Source of the DNA: Nitrospirillum pindoramense
Lineage (GTDB): Bacteria > Pseudomonadota > Alphaproteobacteria > Azospirillales > Azospirillaceae
Direction: 5' to 3'
NCBI RefSeq assembly: GCF_007827955.1
Contig: NZ_VITR01000010.1
Location: forward strand, 186,001-250,000
Length of the DNA: 64,000 nucleotides
Shown here: positions 60,044 to 64,000 of the stretch, piece after piece
Layout of the letters: the number at the start of each line of letters is the position of its first letter
Position numbering within the stretch: the first letter of the stretch is position 1
The notes under the pieces: generated by a model
Seen by the model: only the letters and a program-made list of their open reading frames with translations
What the model was told of the DNA's origin: nothing
Databases searched by the model: none
Position numbers and translations under genes: made by a program

Positions 60044-61045
60044 TTATTGTCCAGCGGAGGAGCGCGATGGCGGAAGTCTCACCTCCAACCGGGCCAGGGT
60101 GTCGGCCCAGGCTGACACGGGCAGGCGCCGGGTCAGGTTGGCTCCGAGCCCGGTGGTCTGGCGCCCTCCACCCGGAACACCGCGCGGTCCCTCATCACCC
60201 GGACCGTCTACGCCCAAGCCGTGACAGATGTCCTTGACGGCGGCGATGGCGGTCAGCGCCGCCGTTCCCGGGCCGGTCACCTCCGTCAACATATCGATCA
60301 TCAACGCCAACTGGCCGGCGCGGCGGGTCGCGGGGTCGGCCGTCCGCCACCAGTCGAGCAAAGGGCGCGTGGCCGCGCGCAGGGCCGGCGGTGGTGACAC
60401 GGGGGCGGGCCCCGGCAGGGACACCGCCCAGGCCAGGCCCAGCGTGGCCGCCCCCTCCCCGCCATCCGGCGTCGCGTCCCCCGCCATGGCCAGGACATCG
60501 ACCAGGGTGACCACCAGGGCGCCCGTGCCGCCCGCCGTCGCCGCGTCCACCGGCGGCGGCAAGGCCGCCAGGGTGGCGCGCAGGGTGGCCGCGATGGCCT
60601 TCAGGTCCAGGGCGGCGCGGATGTCCGCCTCCGGCAAATCACGGGCCAGGGCCTGGAGCTGGCGGATGTAGCTGGCGCCCAACAGCAGTTGGTTGGCCAG
60701 AACATCGCAAAGCGCGCACAGCGCCGCGACCGACAGATCGCCCCGCTGGGGTGGCATCAGCCCCCGGCACCGCCGCGCCAGGGCGACCAGGCCGCCGGTG
60801 ATCAGGCCGTCATAGAGGCTGCGCCACAGCGAGGATTGCCACAACCCATACTCAAGGGCCAGGGCCGGCGCCTGGCCCGCCACCCAGGCCGGCAGGGGGC
60901 TGAACCGGATGGCGAACAGGCCGCGCGCCAACAGGATCAGGTGATTACACAGGGCGACGACGCCGGGCGCCGGTTCCTGTCCCGCATTCCGCGCCAGGTC
61001 CGGGTGGCCACGACGGACGTCGGCGTGCGCATCCTCCCCCCGCAT
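60044..61045 (-). CDS. helical protein of unknown family, partner of the helical/propeller protein
   Basis: A 333-residue protein starting at ATG 61045, 5 bp after the upstream stop, with GAGGGCG as ribosome-binding site. It is Ala/Leu-rich and mostly helical, with hydrophobic stretches (VVALCNHLILLARGLFAI, VAALCALCDVLANQLLLG) and a conserved-looking LALMIDMLTEVTGPG...AVKDICHGLG segment. No signal peptide or catalytic motif is visible. I do not recognise a family. Strict pairing with the next gene suggests a binary complex, perhaps the second component of a pore-forming toxin. Confidence 0.68.
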   Translation of the reverse strand: MRGEDAHADVRRGHPDLARNAGQEPAPGVVALCNHLILLARGLFAIRFSPLPAWVAGQAPALALEYGLWQSSLWRSLYDGLITGGLVALARRCRGLMPPQRGDLSVAALCALCDVLANQLLLGASYIRQLQALARDLPEADIRAALDLKAIAATLRATLAALPPPVDAATAGGTGALVVTLVDVLAMAGDATPDGGEGAATLGLAWAVSLPGPAPVSPPPALRAATRPLLDWWRTADPATRRAGQLALMIDMLTEVTGPGTAALTAIAAVKDICHGLGVDGPGDEGPRGVPGGGRQTTGLGANLTRRLPVSAWADTLARLEVRLPPSRSSAGQ

Positions 61046-61050
61046 CGCCC

Positions 61051-63147
61051 TCACACCTCCGGCAGCGGCGGCAGGGCGACGGTGTCGCCGTCCGGCGTGA
61101 CGCGGTGCAGGCGGCCTTGGCCGTCGCGGTAATGGACGACATCGGCGTCGCTGGCGAAGACGGCGGCGGCATCGGACGCCAGATAGGTCCGCCAGGCCGG
61201 CTTGGCGCTGGTGTCGGTGTACCACAGCGCCCCCGGCGCGGGACTGGCGATGCTGAACTGGTCGCCATTGGAAAGTTGGGCGATGGCGCCGACGCCGACC
61301 CCCAACTGCCGCGGCGCCCCGCCGGCCACCGGGTCATAGACGAAGGCCCGGTTCTCGACATCCACGATGCCCAGCTTGCCGCCATTGCCCCGGATGGACA
61401 GGCAAGTGAGGCGGCCGACGCGGACCCAGCATTGCCGGCCGGGATTATAGCGGTACAGCGCCTGGCTGTTGTTGGCGAGGGCGAAGACGACGCCCCCGGC
61501 CACGGCCAATTGCGCGGCGATGTCTGGCCCGGGCAGCTCCGGCAGCGCCGCCCAGCCCCGCCCCCGTCCGGAATAGCGGTGCACCCGCCCCTCGCCCACG
61601 CCATCGCCCGCGGCCTGGCTCACCGCGTAAAGGTCCCCGCCGCCGATGGCGATGCAGGACGCCGGAAAGGTGGAGATGACCCGCCAGGCCCGGGTGAACC
61701 TGTCATAGAGTTTCACCTGCCGGCTGGCGGTGGCGGCCGTGCCAAAGGCGACGGAGGCCACCGGCGCGCCATCGATGGCCGCCACGTCATAGCCATCGCT
61801 GACACAGCTGAGGGCGCTTTCGCCCATGTCGGCCCACGCCGCGTCACCGCCGGCGTGCTGATACAGGCGCCCGGAGGAGGCGACGCAAAACACATCGTCA
61901 CCCGCCACCGCCACCAGGGACGGGGCGCTCAGCCGTGTGGGCGAGGGCCACAAGTGCATGGCGAGGCCATCGCCGAACGCCGTGTCGGCCATGATGCGGC
62001 TCCATTCCGCCCGCTCCACCGCCAAATCCTCGGCCGACACTTCGGCCAGAACGGACGACACCTCGGCCGGCAGGTTGCCCAGCAACCAGGCCAGGGCGGC
62101 CAGTTCCTCCTGAACCGCCTGGACCATGGGGGCCACGCCCTGCAGCTGCGCGCGCATGCCGGCCAGCACCAGGGCCGCCGACTGTTCCTGGCGGTGCCGG
62201 TTGCCCTTCAGCTCGATCAACGCCTCCAGCCGGCCCAACTGCCCCTGCAGGCCGCTGACATCGGCCGTGCCCTCGCCCGCCCTCAGCACGCCGCCCGGCA
62301 CCATGGACCACCCCAGGGAATTCCAGCACAGGGTCAGGCCAACCACACCCGCTGTCAGTCTGGCCTGCCCCCGCCCCGCGAGGATGCGGGCGCCTTCCGC
62401 CGCGACACAGGCCTGGGCGTGGTCCAGGGCCTGGGCCATGGCCTGCACATCCTCCCCACTGCCCGCCAGCAGCGGGGCCAGCGCCCCACCACGCAGGGAG
62501 GTGAGCAGCGCCGCGGCGCCGTCCGTCAGAAGCTGCCCCTGCTGGCCGGCGGCCCCCAACAGCGCGGACACCCTGTCCACCTGGTGTCGGGCGGCGCGCT
62601 GGCAGGCTTTCAGCGAATAGGTGCAGGAAACCCTGCCCCCGGAATGGGCGGTGGCCCCGGCCAGGGCATCGCCGACCAGCCGGGCGACATCGGCCAGCAC
62701 CGCTACCGGCGTGGCCAACTGGGAAAACAGGCTGGGCACTTCCGCCCCCCGGCGGGGGGTGACCCAGGTTTCCGCCTGCGTCTGGAACAGGGTGAATTGC
62801 GCTAGGAAGGCGTCGCAGTCCGTCTGCGCCACGCGGGCGGCGGCGGACAACGGCAGGGACGGCAGGTCCTCGAACCGGAGGGGGGGAACGGACAGTTGGG
62901 CCAGGGAGAACAAATAGGCGCTGGCCGCCGCCAGGCTGAACGTCACGGCGTCCGTCTGCTCCACCAGCGCCCCGGCCAGCTTGGCCAGCCTGGTCGCCCC
63001 CATCTGGGTTCCCGCCACCTGGGTTCCCGTCATCGGGCGCGCGGGCATACGGACATAGACGCCCGGCGCCGCCAGGACGCGGCGCCGGGTATCGGCCGCC
63101 CCGGTCCCCGCAGCCGTCTTGGCGGCAGCCGGCAGTGTCGCGCTCAT
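61051..63147 (-). CDS. helical domain plus beta-propeller protein, candidate alpha-pore-forming toxin component
   Basis: A 698-residue protein. Residues about 45-395 are long amphipathic helices interrupted by a hydrophobic turn (ARLTAGVVGLTLCWNSLGW...MVPGGVL) and ending AEWSRIMADTAFGDGL. This shape resembles xenorhabdolysin/YaxAB or HBL-type alpha-pore-formers. Residues about 396-698 form about six beta-propeller/tectonin-like blades (VAGDDVFCVASSGRLYQH, AIGGGDLYAVS, VVFALANNSQALYRYNPGRQCWV), a fold often used to bind glycans or lipids. There is no signal peptide. It leads a two-gene operon. The domain reading is by eye; the toxin role is inference. It could instead be a sensor or scaffold. 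Confidence 0.7.
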   Translation of the reverse strand: MSATLPAAAKTAAGTGAADTRRRVLAAPGVYVRMPARPMTGTQVAGTQMGATRLAKLAGALVEQTDAVTFSLAAASAYLFSLAQLSVPPLRFEDLPSLPLSAAARVAQTDCDAFLAQFTLFQTQAETWVTPRRGAEVPSLFSQLATPVAVLADVARLVGDALAGATAHSGGRVSCTYSLKACQRAARHQVDRVSALLGAAGQQGQLLTDGAAALLTSLRGGALAPLLAGSGEDVQAMAQALDHAQACVAAEGARILAGRGQARLTAGVVGLTLCWNSLGWSMVPGGVLRAGEGTADVSGLQGQLGRLEALIELKGNRHRQEQSAALVLAGMRAQLQGVAPMVQAVQEELAALAWLLGNLPAEVSSVLAEVSAEDLAVERAEWSRIMADTAFGDGLAMHLWPSPTRLSAPSLVAVAGDDVFCVASSGRLYQHAGGDAAWADMGESALSCVSDGYDVAAIDGAPVASVAFGTAATASRQVKLYDRFTRAWRVISTFPASCIAIGGGDLYAVSQAAGDGVGEGRVHRYSGRGRGWAALPELPGPDIAAQLAVAGGVVFALANNSQALYRYNPGRQCWVRVGRLTCLSIRGNGGKLGIVDVENRAFVYDPVAGGAPRQLGVGVGAIAQLSNGDQFSIASPAPGALWYTDTSAKPAWRTYLASDAAAVFASDADVVHYRDGQGRLHRVTPDGDTVALPPLPEV

Positions 63148-63300
63148 TTCCTTTTCCTCCGCTCAATGGCCCGCCCCTGTTCACTCAAAGGTCACGGGCC
63201 GCGTCGGCGAAGGGTAAGATCCGGGCGCGCCGGATCACTCTTCCAATATTCTTCTGCCAATCAAGATGCTGATTTATACCGATTTACAGACCGATTAACG

Positions 63301-63328
63301 AAAAAGGCCCGGCACAGTCGGCCGGGCC
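63301..63328 (-). terminator. intrinsic terminator of the pcaHG operon
   Basis: GGCCCGGC (63306-63313) pairs perfectly with GCCGGGCC (63321-63328) across a seven-base loop. On the minus strand it is followed by TTTTT (63305-63301), 27 bp after the pcaG stop. The space between this and the propeller gene (63148-63300) is AT-richer and probably holds that operon's promoter. Confidence 0.88.
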
Positions 63329-63354
63329 TTTCCACCAGTTCCGACAGGGAGTGG

Positions 63355-63957
63355 TCAGCAGTCGAAAAACACCGTTTCCCGGGCGCCCTGCAGATGGACG
63401 TCGAAGCGGAAGGTGGGCACGTCCGGTCCCCCTTGGCCCTCGGCCTGCCGCGTGGCGATCAGCGTCTGGCGCCGGTGCACAAGTTCGATGGAAAGCAGGG
63501 CCGGGTCGGCGGCATTGGCATCCGCCCGGTCATCGAAATAGATGCGGGTGTGCAGGTGGATATTGATGCCGCGCGCGAACAGCAGCAGGGAGCAGTGCGG
63601 CGCCTGCGGCCGGCCGTCGATCCAGGGCGTGGCCCCCGGCCGCACGGTCTCGAACGCCCACAGGCCCGTCTCCGCGTCGGCGCCCACGCGGCCCCAGCCG
63701 CGAAAGCCGGGGGCGTTGTAGGCGCCGGTGCTGTCGGCCTGCCACAGTTCCAGCATGACATCGCGCAGGGGATGGCCGGAGCCGTCCCACACCACGCCCT
63801 CGATGCGGATGCGCTCACCGGGCACACCGCCGCCCGCCAGGATGTGCGGCTTATCCTGGGTGCGCAGGTTCAGGCCGGCGAAGGACGGCAGGCAGCCGAT
63901 ATGGACATACGGCCCGCCGGTCTGCGAGGGGGTTTCCTTCAAATAGTCAACGGGCAT
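63355..63957 (-). CDS. pcaG: protocatechuate 3,4-dioxygenase alpha subunit
   Basis: A 200-residue intradiol dioxygenase alpha chain. It carries PSQTGGPYVHIG near the start, IRIEGVVWDGSGHPLRDVMLELWQADSTGAYN, and the late HLHTRIYFDD with ENHLT-like sequence. With the Fe(III)-bearing beta subunit PcaH it cleaves protocatechuate to 3-carboxy-cis,cis-muconate. It starts 3 bp after the pcaH stop, so the two are co-transcribed. It completes the pathway begun by pobA about 8 kb away. Confidence 0.97.
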   Translation of the reverse strand: MPVDYLKETPSQTGGPYVHIGCLPSFAGLNLRTQDKPHILAGGGVPGERIRIEGVVWDGSGHPLRDVMLELWQADSTGAYNAPGFRGWGRVGADAETGLWAFETVRPGATPWIDGRPQAPHCSLLLFARGINIHLHTRIYFDDRADANAADPALLSIELVHRRQTLIATRQAEGQGGPDVPTFRFDVHLQGARETVFFDC

Positions 63958-63960
63958 GGC

Positions 63961-64000
63961 TCAGTTCCCCTCCGGCCGGTTCTCAAAGAAGGTGGAGCGG
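63961..64000 (-). CDS. pcaH: protocatechuate 3,4-dioxygenase beta subunit, last 12 residues (cut by window edge)
   Basis: Only the C-terminus is in view: RSTFFENRPEGN then stop. This matches the usual alphaproteobacterial PcaH ending, and the position directly before pcaG (3-bp gap) is the standard gene order. The rest lies beyond the window. Confidence 0.8.
   Translation of the reverse strand, partial: RSTFFENRPEGN

Overview
The window is GC-rich chromosomal DNA from a Gram-negative alphaproteobacterium. Lipoprotein signals, TonB receptors, sigma-54 control, strong third-position GC and the mix of sugar and aromatic catabolism suggest a Rhodospirillales/Azospirillaceae-type soil or plant-associated organism (Azospirillum, Niveispirillum or Nitrospirillum-like). 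That assignment is an inference. I saw no rRNA, tRNA, CRISPR array or insertion sequence.

Layout. 1-5.7 kb: parts of a non-phosphorylating L-fucose/deoxysugar pathway (UxaA-type dehydratase, SDR dehydrogenase, fuconolactonase-like hydrolase, FucP symporter) around a phospholipase D-like lipoprotein. 5.9-11.5 kb: folD, a PIN-domain toxin with a small partner, and two tandem TPR-glycosyltransferases. 11.5-15.4 kb: an AaeAB-like efflux operon (MarR, FUSC, DUF1656, HlyD). 15.5-17.7 kb: a divergent S24/Cro-like regulator pair with repeated operator-like sites, and two orphan genes. 17.7-24.5 kb: a TauABC-like ABC transporter, a DctB/DctD-like two-component system and a BKACE (DUF849) enzyme, all behind one sigma-54-type promoter. 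24.7-28.8 kb: an S9 peptidase, then an NlpC/P60-like amidase translationally coupled to two duplicated secreted proteins, an effector-immunity-like layout. 28.8-37.8 kb: a fosmidomycin-resistance-like exporter with its AraC regulator, a TonB receptor/MFS/cyclase/flavin monooxygenase cluster, and a TetR gene behind a perfect palindrome. 37.8-45.6 kb: a secreted hydrolase, eutBC, a monoheme cytochrome-like protein, TspO, an S41 peptidase and a ChaN-like protein. 45.7-52.4 kb: a sorbosone-dehydrogenase-like lipoprotein, a TonB receptor and a NarL-type two-component system. 52.8-64 kb: the 4-hydroxybenzoate/protocatechuate genes pobR-pobA and pcaG-pcaH, separated by about 8 kb of accessory DNA.

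That accessory block holds a pentapeptide-repeat protein, a winged-helix/nSTAND/TPR membrane protein whose 3' half and following small gene are AT-rich, and a two-gene operon whose larger product pairs a long helical domain with a C-terminal beta-propeller, as in alpha-pore-forming toxins.

The least-described systems are the amidase plus tandem immunity-like pair (27.4-28.8 kb), the wHTH-nSTAND-TPR pair (56.2-59.9 kb) and the helical/propeller operon (60.0-63.1 kb). The clearest regulatory signals are the sigma-54 promoter at 24478-24493, the 26-bp palindrome upstream of the TetR gene, and the repeated AAGTTGCC sites around the S24 repressor.
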